In this document: positions 33,600 to 43,688 of the stretch, in pieces
How the letters are laid out: every line of letters begins with the position of its first letter
How positions within the stretch are numbered: the first letter of the stretch is position 1
Source: Azorinus chamasolen
Taxonomy: Eukaryota > Mollusca > Bivalvia > Cardiida > Solecurtidae
Assembly (NCBI GenBank): GCA_963576725.1
Contig: OY755238.1
Span: 27,124,334-27,188,333 of the forward strand
Length of the DNA: 64,000 nt
Direction of reading: 5' to 3'
Notes under the pieces: generated by a model
The model's input: the letters and a program-made list of their open reading frames with translations, nothing else
The model's database searches: none
What the model was told of the DNA's origin: nothing
Made by a program: the position numbers and the translations under genes

Positions 33600-34085
33600 A
33601 AATTGAATCCCGTCCAATAAGAAACCTTATGAAAAATGAAAATATTGCAGCAAAGTTGATATTGTTATGATTAAATATGTTCATGAAACATTTTGGGAAA
33701 TGGGACATTTGATCGATATGAGTATGCTCATTTTCTAAAAATGTGTTCAGCGTTGTTTCTCCAAGCACACTTTAAATTGTATGCTTATTTCAAATTGGGG
33801 TCCAGGTACCCCGATGCTAATTGAAACGTTGCCAAATGTTAAACATTTTAATGAAACGATATTTTCTTAGTTGTGGAACGTGGTACTGCGACTAATGATA
33901 TATTGTCCTGATGACTGAATATATATTAAAACAATTAAAACCATCCTTTAAACATATTGTCCTTTTACGGCTGTGCGGATACAGGAATAATCCATAGATG
34001 GCACTTCACCAAAGCAGCCACTGACCATTTGACCTCGTTTCTCAGATTAGCGATCCAGGGCCCTGTTTATGAACTAGGTGGATAA
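33600..34085. other. No gene recognised
   Basis: AT-rich noncoding sequence between the SINE and the zinc-finger ORF. TTGTATTTCAG at 34112-34122 could be a splice acceptor for the following reading frame. Confidence 0.4.
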
Positions 34086-34130
34086 TTACATTCGTTATGT
34101 GTTTTTTCATTTTGTATTTCAGAATCACCA

Positions 34131-34500
34131 TGATGTTCCGGTGTTTTTACTGTGACTCATCTACACAATTGTACAAAGATATCATATGCCATTTGATTGA
34201 GACACACGAGTTTAACGAACTTAAATTCAACCGTGTGGATGGAACAAACATAAAATTGGTGGCATATAAAGTCACCCCTGATATATGCAGAGAACAGGGT
34301 AGAGTCATCTCTGTGGACGAAACCAACAAGACCATACATGTTTCCAGACGGGATGTGGTTCCAAAGGAGAGTCCACTGAAGAAGATATGTAAAGTGGTAG
34401 ACCCCATTCGTGATACGAATGAAGCTAATCAAATTGAAGAGATAAACATTGATAATGACACAGATAGCGACTTCCAGGAGCTCACTGAGTTATTGCCAGG
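34131..34500 (+). CDS. N-terminal zinc-finger segment of a putative mobile-element protein (partial)
   Basis: ATG at 34131 gives MMFRCFYCDSSTQLYKDIIC then HLIETHEFNELKF, a C-x2-C...H-x4/5-H finger. An acidic, unstructured segment (TNEANQIEEINIDNDTDSDF) follows. A consensus-like acceptor lies just upstream (TTTGTATTTCAG). The frame continues to 34639 on paper, but from about 34500 the DNA is the reverse strand of another coding region (34505-35215, minus), so the true segment ends there. The ordering finger + YqaJ-type protein is one I associate with mollusc repeat proteins, from memory. Exact family is uncertain. Confidence 0.55.
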
Positions 34501-34504
34501 TGTC

Positions 34505-35215
34505 ATAAAAGCTTTATTAATTGTGCTTCCGGTTACAAGGCTTGTATCACGTATGTTGTGCCATGCTTGTGATCTCTGTTTAGTGAGTTCAGTCTTGGAA
34601 GCATCATTCAAATCAACTGTATTGCCTAGGCAAACATAATTCCCCTGATGGGTGAGGTCTATCAACTCTGCTGTTGCATTGTTTACTGACACATTTGTGG
34701 TGGTTAAAGTTCCATATTTGCATAACTTCCCATTGATATTTAGCATATCTTCAATGCAATTTTCAATCTGATAAATACTTGTTCGTAAGCTGCTGATTAC
34801 AATTGCATAGTTGCTGGATCTCCAATCACCTGGAACCTGTTCCTGTAACTTATGTAATGCAATCATTTTCTTTACTTTAAGAATCCTTAAATCTTTTATT
34901 CTGTGACTAAGTAATGTTACTGAACTTTTGCAATTATCAACAACATTGTCCTTTTCGGAGGTGGTTAGATCACTTGCAAGACAATGGCCCTTTTCAATCT
35001 GAGATTCTATCCTTTTAATGCATAAGTTCAGTAATTCTGTTTCTACAGCCAGGGTTCTTCTTCATATCCCCATAAATCTACTTCACCCTTTGAACTTGGG
35101 TTTATTTTTTCCCATCAACACAAATCTTGTATGTTAGAATATGTTCTTGTTCATTCTTAGAGATATCATCTATCATTTCCGTTATTATTCCTGGTTTTTC
35201 AGATGACAACATTTT
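34505..35215 (-). pseudogene. Fragment upstream of a YqaJ-type nuclease domain, inverted relative to its neighbour
   Basis: On the minus strand, with frameshifts: KPGIITEMIDDISKNEQEHI, then GEVDLWGYEEEPW, then RIKDLRILKVKKMIALHKLQ, then TELIDLTHQGN-like ELIDLTHQGNYVCLGNTVDL, and finally TELTKQRSQAWHNIRDTSLV followed by TGSTINKAF. The motif TKQRS..WH..R....TGST is the start of YqaJ-like recombinase/exonuclease domains in animal mobile-element proteins. The sequence stops at TGSTINKAF exactly where the plus-strand zinc-finger segment begins. It is disrupted by at least one stop and a frameshift. Confidence 0.6.
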
Positions 35216-35217
35216 GG

Positions 35218-35640
<423 letters not shown>

Positions 35641-35667
35641 ATTTTTCGATCAGGAATCACAAAATTA

Positions 35668-35867
35668 NNNNNNNNNNNNNNNNNNNNNNNNNNNNNNNNN
35701 NNNNNNNNNNNNNNNNNNNNNNNNNNNNNNNNNNNNNNNNNNNNNNNNNNNNNNNNNNNNNNNNNNNNNNNNNNNNNNNNNNNNNNNNNNNNNNNNNNNN
35801 NNNNNNNNNNNNNNNNNNNNNNNNNNNNNNNNNNNNNNNNNNNNNNNNNNNNNNNNNNNNNNNNNNN
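35668..35867. other. Assembly gap (200 N)
   Basis: Exactly 200 N, a typical placeholder length, so the true distance is unknown. It lies between a (GT)n-bearing repeat and one arm of a fold-back element, both hard to assemble. Confidence 0.99.
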
Positions 35868-36065
35868 AAAAGATAAGTTTTCTGACCCAACCAAAATTAA
35901 AATGAAAAAAAAAGTATTTTTTTCGCGAAGTAAAAGGTATACAACTTTGGCGGAAATCTGTTCAAAAATCGTTAATGGAAAAATCTATAAGGCATTACCC
36001 CGTTCTGATAGTATGAATGGATATCGTGTATTCACCATTTCTTCAACTAATACTTTTCTAATAGT
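35868..36065. mobile_element. Single arm of the 29150-30115 fold-back element
   Basis: AAGATAAGTTTTCTGACCCA, TTTCGCGAAGTAAAAGGTAT, GGCATTACCCCGTTCTGATA and GAATGGATATCGTGTATTCA occur in the same order as in the reverse complement of 29812-29995, almost without differences. The partner arm should lie in the gap or be missing. Confidence 0.85.
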
Positions 36066-36077
36066 TATTGAGTTATG

Positions 36078-36286
36078 AGTTATTTTGTGACATCCGGCTA
36101 ATAAATAGCGGAAGAAGACCCAATATATCCGACTCGGTATGCGCAGACGGTAGAACCACCAACTTTCCACAATAGAGTCGGACGACTTCCCTGCATGGAA
36201 ATCGGAAAACATCCTTGGCTGAAATTCGAACCCACGCGGACTGAGTGATCGTGAGTCGGACGGATTTTTTCCACTCAACCATATTT
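36078..36286 (-). mobile_element. tRNA-derived SINE, second copy
   Basis: On the minus strand it starts TGGTTGAGTGGAAAAAATCC (decayed box A) and has GTGGGTTCGAATTTCAGCC (box B). The body GGTGGTTCTACCGTCTGCGC and GGGTCTTCTTCCGCTATTTA corresponds to 33358-33595. Box A is more damaged than in the other copy. Confidence 0.72.
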
Positions 36287-36436
36287 AGCTACTAAGGACT
36301 AATATCTATCGAATGACGTTTGTTTGAACAGTGTACACCAATATTAATGTCAGAGGAGCCATAAAACAGTCCCTTAAACCCCAGGACAAAACTGACCTCC
36401 TTGCAGTAGCTATCAATCTAAAACGCAGAATATAAT

Positions 36437-36690
36437 TAACCCTTTCGGCGCCAAAATTCTAATTGTCGTCTGCAATCCATTTTTTGTTAAATCATTCGGT
36501 ACGAAAAGGAAGTGAGATAAATAAATTCAAATGTCAAAGGAATAAAGATCAAATAAATAATTAGAGACTGAGACAAAAAGTGAAGTCCCTGATCATACGC
36601 CGCCTTGGAAAGGCGGCGTCTGATCTGCAACTGCATTATTTGTCGTGGTGCATTTATAAATGCGACATTGGCTGTGAAACGATTTATAAG
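36437..36690 (+). mobile_element. Family D-like palindromic MITE
   Basis: TTAACCCTTTCGGCGCCAAA start, GCGACATTGGCTGTGAAACG at the right (compare GCGACATTGGCAGCGAAAC at 46423). The centre hairpin is CGCCGCCTTGGAAAGGCGGCG, followed by TCTGATCTGCAACTGCATTA. Right TTAA lost. Confidence 0.7.
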
Positions 36691-36976
36691 TACGTGTAGA
36701 TCCATCCAAGTACTACAACTTAGGCGTATTTAAGAAGTGCAGTGACCGATTCGACTGTCGTGCCGATTCAAACCTAGGACCCATATGCGATACCCGTTTT
36801 CCCCAACCCTTTTCTCGATTATTTCTCACCCATTTACAACTAAGATTTCTTTTTACTATAAACGTGTAGCTAGACATCATATGACAACAAATAGATCCAA
36901 CTGACCCGTGTTCGTGCGTGCATACGGCCTAGCGATTACCTAAAAACACAGAAAATAGGCTATTGTCGTTAGAAAT

Positions 36977-37155
36977 AACCCTTTTCCCCCTTTTTGCAAA
37001 TAGATTTTTTATATTTCAATTAGTTACATAATCGATATGCATAAATATATCTATATCGAACAACTTTAATTTTGTAACTTGAGACTTGCTCGTTTTGGAA
37101 ATATGTATTTTATTCCTTAGTCGTTTGTGTAACCGTTGCGAAAAAGGGTTAAAGT
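36977..37155. mobile_element. Possible small TTAA-type element
   Basis: TAACCCTTTTCCCCCTTTTT at the left and GCGAAAAAGGGTTAA at the right are inverted. No central palindrome was recognised. Confidence 0.4.
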
Positions 37156-37224
37156 TACCTATTGTTACATAGAAATGCATGTACATGTATAGCCATAACG
37201 TGTTTTGCTTGTTTGTTTTACATA

Positions 37225-38115
37225 CTTCATCCTTTAATTTCTCAGCCATTAAAGGGCTGACAGATATCATATTTTGAATACACCTTGTACTGATGTAGGT
37301 CTTTACATCCATAGGCAACACGGTCGGGTCCAAGGTCGGTCCGCTTGCTTGCGCCAGGTTCGTACCTGGGTTAAAATCGGGAAAAAATATATAAAAATCG
37401 GGTATAAATGCCTAAAATTCGCCTATATATTCCTTATATCATACACATAATTCTTTAAATGATATATGCACCTATGTTTTGATCATATGTAGGTGTACAG
37501 ACGAACCGTCCGTCTGTCCACGTGTCCGTAGGTGTCTTTTTTGTTTTATAAAAATAACCTTTTATTGGGTATTATGAGGGGTGTTGTTTACCCGCTCCAG
37601 ACGTTTATTTCTCGGTAATAATGCTGACAAATAACATCTTTTGCATGCACATAGTCTTAATGAAGGAATACACATTCATGTGCAACACAGATCTGGGGTC
37701 GGTCGGCTGGCTGGTTACCGGTTCAAACTTGGGTCAAAATGATCTATTTTCTTATGAAATTAGAGTATAAATACATAGAAAGCGTTTATATATTCCTTAT
37801 ATCATATGTAGTAATGCTTAAAGTAATATAAGCACCTCGATATGATGCTAGGTAAGTGTACAGACATAGAGACGGATTGATCGTCATTTCGTATGTCCGT
37901 AAGGGTCGATGTTTAGGTCAAAATAATTTGGTACTTTGTCAGGTGTTTGTTACCTGTTTGATACCTTTATTTGTCAGTTATTACAAGTCTGACAGATATC
38001 ATATTTTGCATTTGTCTAGTACTGATGTAGGACTATGCATCCAAGTGCAACTGTTTGAACCCGGGTCAAAATGGTCCTATTGGTTTATCAAAAAAAATAT
38101 CTTAACTTTGTTTTC
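37225..38115. repeat. Diverged tandem repeat, ~380-bp unit, about 2.5 copies
   Basis: GCTGACAGATATCATATTTTG with TGTACTGATGTAGG recurs at 37256 and 37987, and a related GCTGACAAATAACATCTTTTG at 37623. TATATATTCCTTATATCATA recurs at 37421 and 37787. GGTTCAAACTTGGGTCAAAATG and GTTTGAACCCGGGTCAAAATG recur at 37722 and 38053. No coding potential. Confidence 0.75.
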
Positions 38116-38284
38116 TCTAAAACCAGTACGACGTAAGTACTGAATTTAGCATGCATGTTTGGAATACATATGAGATTGTAAATGTGAATTTTGAGCAACA
38201 TGAACAGTGTAGATTATGTTCACATCTGAAATGATTCGTTACGATAACAATCGTTTCATTTGTAAAAGACATAATACATGTACA

Positions 38285-38632
38285 TACAGTGAACCCTCGT
38301 TATACCGGCATTCGTTACAATGGCACCCTCGTTATATCGACATTATTCATTGAAACAAAATTACCATTAAGTCCTTGAAACAACCACTAAATAAAGAGGT
38401 GCAATGCCAATAAGACAGGTGACAGCTTAATGCAGAACACAAGAAATGCAAAAAGTTCCCTTTGGGAGCTTTTTGCACTTCTTGTGTTCTGCATTAAGCG
38501 TCCACCTGTTGGTACTTGTTTAAAACTGGCCGTATGGTTCCTTTCATATTTCAACTCGTTATAACGGCAAACTCGTTATATCAGCACAATGTCTGGAAAC
38601 AAACACCTCCGTTATAATGAGGGTTCGCTGTA
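38285..38632. mobile_element. Pogo-like MITE family C variant (348 bp)
   Basis: TA-CAGTGAACCCTCGTTATAC at the left and GTTATAATGAGGGTTCGCTG-TA at the right, a strong terminal inverted repeat. The arms continue with secondary inner repeats (GCATTCGTTACAATGGC; TTATAACGGCAAACTCG). The inner hairpin at about 38415-38515 is ACAGGTGACAGCTTAATGCA with TGCATTAAGCGTCCACCTGT around GTTCCCTTTGGGAGC. Confidence 0.88.
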
Positions 38633-38639
38633 TATAATC

Positions 38640-39960
38640 TAATCTAGGGAGGTATAGCTCTCTAAACATTGTAGACACTCCATAAGTGTTTAGCCATATG
38701 TATCCACAATAACTGTTAGTAACTCATAAGCACACACACGGTGTCCACAAATACTATTAGTTATTGATATACACACTAGATGTGTCCACACCGAATATTG
38801 ATACTGAGCAGGTACACACACGGTGTCCACAGTGTAAATATTGTGTCCAGAACGCTGGTTACGCTACTTTTACTATATAAGCCTGCATTAAAGCATTTGG
38901 TATTTCTAGGTAAATTTAGCACCAGCTTATATAATATAATGTATTCAAAATCCGGATAGGTCTATTATTTCACATAGTATAAACATATTTTATTTCATTT
39001 ATCATTTCATGAAAAAGGGTCGGGCCACAAGTTCGACCAACATTAGTTACGGCCCTCCCCTTTACAACTTTCTACAGTAAGTGTGTCACATGAAACAAAA
39101 CACGTGAAACATAAAGAATGCATCAACTATTCTCAGCCCTCTACCCAATATATCACCATCTTAAATAAAAATGACTTTATTGAACTTCCATTAGCTTACA
39201 GTTTATAATGGTACATGGACTAATTATTATTTAGCATGGCAGGACATGTAGAAATATATAAATTATTCTGTAATTAAGTCAATATAATAGACCATGTTCA
39301 GGACTCCTAGAGGAGCTGTCTGATCAGGGTCTACTCTGCCTTAAAGATATGATACGTCCTATCTATCAGGTAAAGGGCTAAGGTGAATATACTTCTCATG
39401 TTGCAAGTGTGAATTCTGCACTCAAACCGACTCACCATTTTGCATATACTAGTACATGTATATAAATGTAGTCAAGTTTATTTAATAATCGAGTCCGTCT
39501 AAGTGCACATTCATAAGATCTTGCAAATTTCAGATATGTGGACCGAAGTAAGAGAAAGATTGCCCCAATGCAAGATAACATCACTTATTACAATAACTCA
39601 TACCGTACACTGTAGACCCAGATTTACTGCAGATTAGTAGTACTGACCAAAGAGGCATGTTAAATCTTTTTCAATATTGTTGACTCCAATTTTAAAATGT
39701 ATCCAACCTGGGTCTACAGAGTAATTTCATCATCATTAGGTCACCCTCCCCCACCATGATCCACATATAAGACAAAACCCTTAAAATAACCTACCCCCTC
39801 CCCCTTTCAGAAACCTACCCCCCCCCCTCCCAGGTAAAAAAAAACAACAAACAAATAAACAAAAAAACAAAAGTAAACAAAAAAAAAAATAAACAAGTAT
39901 ACAACATCAATGAAATACAGTGAATGATGAAATACAGTGATATACATAGTGTCCATAATG
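38640..39960. other. Intergenic; GTGTCCACA repeats and a B-type MITE
   Basis: ACACACGGTGTCCACA occurs at about 38733 and 38817 with related ATGTGTCCAC in between. A decayed B-type MITE spans about 39185-39382 (GGCAGGACATGTAGAAATAT, ACTCCTAGAGGAGCTGTCTG, ATCAGGTAAAGGGCTAA). No gene seen. Confidence 0.5.
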
Positions 39961-39964
39961 TAGG

Positions 39965-40160
39965 TTTTGAGAGGTAGTATCCACAATGCCCTAAAGATGC
40001 GCGCGCGTGTGCGTGCGTGCGTGCGTGCGTGTGTGTGTGTGCGCGCGCGCGTGTGAGAGGTAGTGTCCACAATGCCATAAAGATGCGCGCGTGCGTGCGT
40101 GCGTGCGTGTGTGCGTGTGTGTGTGCGCGCGCGTGTGCGTGCTCGCGTGCGTTTGTGTCA
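39965..40160. repeat. Alternating purine-pyrimidine (GTGC)n/(GC)n repeat in two direct blocks
   Basis: GAGAGGTAGTATCCACAATG + CCCTAAAGATGCGCGCGCG and the near copy at 40055-40090 each precede a GTGCGTGCGTGTGTGCGCGC tract. Such sequence readily forms left-handed Z-DNA (established biophysics). ORFs on both strands are readings of the repeat. Confidence 0.85.
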
Positions 40161-40329
40161 TTGGCCATTGTCGTCTTTCGATGGCTGCATGTATGTGTGT
40201 GTATGTGTATAAATTACTATATTAATTACTTTCTATCGGTGTTTTGGTGATGGTTGTGTTTTGTGTGTGGCTTTTCCTGCTTGACTTTACTACTTTTTCA
40301 TTAATAATTTCCTGCTTCAAGACGTCATA

Positions 40330-41450
40330 ATGTAATCGTCAAATAAACATGACATTATTCAATGCCTTATCAGCAGGAACAAAGACGTATTTTGAATGAA
40401 CATCCTGTAAACTCGTTTTAAGATGTCTTAAAGAAATTCTAGGTTTAGGTGAAAGGTGTTCATTTGAGCTATAAAATGAAATGCGTTTGTCAATTATATT
40501 TAAAAATAGTGTTGTTGTTTTTTCAATTTGAAAGAGCATTAGACTCAACATGTTTTCTACGACACCATTTAATACCAAAACTTTGTAAAGCCTCAGCAAT
40601 CTGACCTCGACAAGGGTTAAATTCTATCAAAGATGGTATTCTATATTTTGGACCTTTATTAAGAAGAGATCGTAAACGTTTATCTTTAATTACCTCGAAG
40701 TTACCAGTAATCACATGACCAGCCGGAGAATAATAATAATAATAATAATAATCTTTATTTCCTCCATTACAGGAGTGCCAAGATAACATGCATATGAACA
40801 TATAGACGATACATTTACGAAACATTATGTACACAGTGGGACAATACATTTGTAAACGGTCAAGACAATACCGTAGAGACAAACAAATACAACAAATGCA
40901 AATTAACACGAACAAATAGAAGATATAACGCATGGTTATCATAACATAATGAAGAAAAGCGACTGTTATCTATATATACTGTATGAAATGAGATGCAATC
41001 ACACGCTCATACAAATCCTACAAACTAGTCCCTAAGAGTACAGACTAGCATTCATGTCAAAACTTGACCCGTTTGACATCTCTCTAACGAAACGAAACAT
41101 AGAGACATATTAAAGCGTGTAAACGGATGCTTCTGCATTGAATCTAAAGGGTCCAGACATTTATCAAAAGATATACACATCTTTGAATCCATAAGTATAC
41201 CATATAATACATATATGTCAATAAAACGATCCGTTTCGGACACGCCTATTGTACATCTCTAACGAAACGAAACATAGAGACACTCGGTGGTTTTGTATTT
41301 TTAAAGTATTTAGGAACAGTGTCAATTGCATTTTTGTCTCTGAATATACCCTGGAGATCAGTAAAACCAATACATTTATTAATAAAGGGAAATTTCAAAA
41401 AGAAACTTTGGTGTTCAGATAATTTGCCAAATATATGGTCTGAGAACATG
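40330..41450 (-). pseudogene. N-terminal part of a GTxCAPL-type RT element (decayed)
   Basis: Read from 41450 down on the minus strand: IFRDKNAIDTVPKYFKNTKP then PSVSMFRFVRDV; later SPAGHVITGNFEVIKDKRLR then SLLNKGPKYRIPS; later PKPRISLRHLKTSLQDVHSK then YVFVPADKALNN. This order precedes the RT core in the family seen at 19335 and 59610 (from memory of conserved GHVITGDL, GPKYR and V.VP.DKA.NN motifs). A (TTA)n-bearing insertion lies at 40735-40960, and a 30-bp block (TCTCTAACGAAACGAAACAT) is repeated at 41081 and 41255. Confidence 0.7.
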
Positions 41451-41574
41451 TAGAGTAAAGCTTTGTATCAAACTAGCCATCTTATCGAAAACCTATTTAA
41501 TCAGCTTGCTCGTCAAGCAACAGGCTAATGCCTATCAAATGTTTAAACACAGTCTCTACCGTCCGTGTGTCCGT

Positions 41575-41735
41575 GAGTGCGTGAGTGCGGACAGACTGGC
41601 GGGCGGGCGTGCCTACCTTTCTACCTACATGATTATCCACCTACATTCCTACGTACCACCCAACCTACCTAACTAACTAACTGCCAATTACCTACCTAAC
41701 TTACTACCTACCTACCTATATATCGGTTGGTCGGT
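41575..41735. repeat. (CCTA)n/(GGTC)n-type simple repeats
   Basis: Impure CTACCTAC and ACTAACTA tracts at 41610-41720 end in TCGGTTGGTCGGTCGGTC. It is close to the left border of the 1.1-kb palindrome. Confidence 0.8.
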
Positions 41736-41825
41736 CGGTCTGGTCAACTGACATATGTCTCTATGTCTGCCTATCTGACGTATACAGTCAGTTTCCACCC
41801 GAAAACAATGATTTCGTTTACATAT

Positions 41826-42920
41826 AGGTTAGACTGCATTATAACAACTCTTCATGAAATAGACTGCACCAGAGAAGTCAGTCTGTTTCATGCATAGGGG
41901 CCTGGACCGCTTCATTGGGGTCTATATGTACTATATAATAACAAGGGTTCCAACTAGCAGAACGAATATCCGTGTACCACGAGTACAAATATGAATGTAA
42001 CTCTTACAATTTAAATGATAAGTTCGTAAGTCTTTCGGCTATTGAAAGCCAATATATTTTTCTATCAAATGAATATAATCTTATAACGGTAACTTATGAA
42101 CAAGTATCAATCCAACAATGATTTTCTCAAAATTTCACGTGTTTTTTGGGGTCATTGACAAACGTTCGTTCACCCCGGTTTCACTATATCACAGCAATAA
42201 CCTGGCAATTTGCAGTTTAAAAAATGGCGTGGTTCAATAAAACGAATCAATTCTATCACCTTCCCCGATTTTTAGTCCCCAGCAACAAAAGAATGATGTT
42301 AAATTAGCGAGTTTTGTCAGTTTGCTTCAAATCGTCGAGGAAGGAGCCATTGTACGTGACGTCACGGATTTTCCAACTTTTCCTTCGCTCATCCAATGAA
42401 ATGGCTCCATTCAAATTTGTTGCAAAATGGCAGCATCCGAAATAGAAACATAACGACAGACGGAAAGGCCGCTGTTGCTAGTTGCTTAGTTATATAGAGG
42501 ACAAAACAAATGGAGATTGGTGATATAATTGGGTTGTTTTATTCAACCACACCATCTCTTGAACTGAAAATCGCCAGGTTATGGCTGTGATATAGTGAAA
42601 CCGGGGTGAACGAACGTTTGTCAATGACCCAGAAAACACGTGAAATTTTGAGAAAATCGTTGTTGGATTGATAATTGCGCGTAAGTTACCGTGAGAAGAT
42701 TATATTTATTTGATAGTAAAGTATATTGCCTTTCAATTTCAGAAAGAATTACAAAATTATCATTGAAATTGGAAGAGTTACATTCATATTTGTACTTGTG
42801 GTACACGGATGTCCCTTCTGCTAGTTGGAACCCATGTTATTATATAGTACATGTAGACCCCCATGAAGCGATCCAGACCCCTATGGTTTCATAAAGGCAT
42901 GTCATTGGCAGTCTAACCGA
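41826..42920. mobile_element. Large fold-back palindrome, ~1.1 kb
   Basis: Outermost TAGGTTAGACTGC (41826) pairs with GGCAGTCTAACC (42909). Next TACTATATAATAACAAGGG pairs with the complement near 42838, and TTGACAAACGTTCGTTCACC (42157) pairs with GGTGAACGAACGTTTGTCAA (42605). TTTCACTATATCACAGC...CCTGGC (42179) pairs with GCCAGGTTATGGCTGTGATA (42573). The loop is about 42265-42510. Both arms can be read as the same peptide-like sequence (NLNDKFVSLSAIESQY and FNDNFVILSEIERQY; SQNFTCFLG in both), so the arms may derive from coding DNA. Confidence 0.85.
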
Positions 42921-43146
42921 TTTAAATCGCCTACTAAATTCAGATAAGAGATATTGTTTACAAAACTACTTCACTGTATACATGAATACGTCACTAGAAT
43001 TTTAAAGAAACTGCGGTTTAAATAGAGTCAGCTTTATTATAATATAAACAAACACAGCTGATCCTGATAAGACAACACTCATAGACACTAACTGAAAATG
43101 CCGATATTACCAGGTAAAGGGATAATGTTATTGTTTAAGGTGTCGC

Positions 43147-43358
43147 CTAACCCTTTACGCCATGAATATTCATCTTAAAATGATGACGTCATGAATATTT
43201 TAAAATAGCATTGATATCCATTAACACGTGAATATTTTACCAACGCCGAAACTGTAGAATCATATTTATATTATTCAATGAGCAAAAAGAGCAGACCTTG
43301 ATCAGCCGGTCCCTGTACTCTTTTTTGCAAAAGACGTATTGATGGAGTAAACTATTAA
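43147..43358 (+). mobile_element. Family B-type MITE
   Basis: CTAACCCTTTACGCCATGAA at the left and TTGATGGAGTAAACTATTAA at the right. The interior has GCCGAAACTGTAGAATCATA and AGCAAAAAGAGCAGACCTTG. The hairpin apex is decayed (CCGGTCCCTGTACTC). Confidence 0.65.
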
Positions 43359-43688
43359 ACATGTTTTATTGTACTTGAGTAAATCATTCTGGTATCGAAT
43401 TAAACCGCCCCTAAATCCAAATAAGGGATATTGTTTAGAAAGTTACGTCACTGTGTACATCACTACGTCACGGTTCCTAATGCTGTCCACGTGCTGAGTC
43501 AAAGATTTAGCTTTCAGAAATATTCAGCCGATCATTTTTTCTTCACTGGGGTTTCATTTTGACGGCAAAAATCAAGTATTCACGAATAAGGACAAACTGA
43601 ATATCCAACCCTGATTGGACAACGCCACAGTCTCAGAATGTTCAACAACTGCGGTTTAAATATGTGTTGTGTTATATGGTATTAAATA

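Noticed and set aside
33268..33768. Coding ORFs of 89 and 138 codons
   Set aside because: They lie over a tRNA-derived SINE and its flank and have no domain features.
34097..34639. Full 180-codon zinc-finger ORF as one gene
   Set aside because: The last ~45 codons read antisense to a better supported coding segment, so only the part to about 34500 is annotated.
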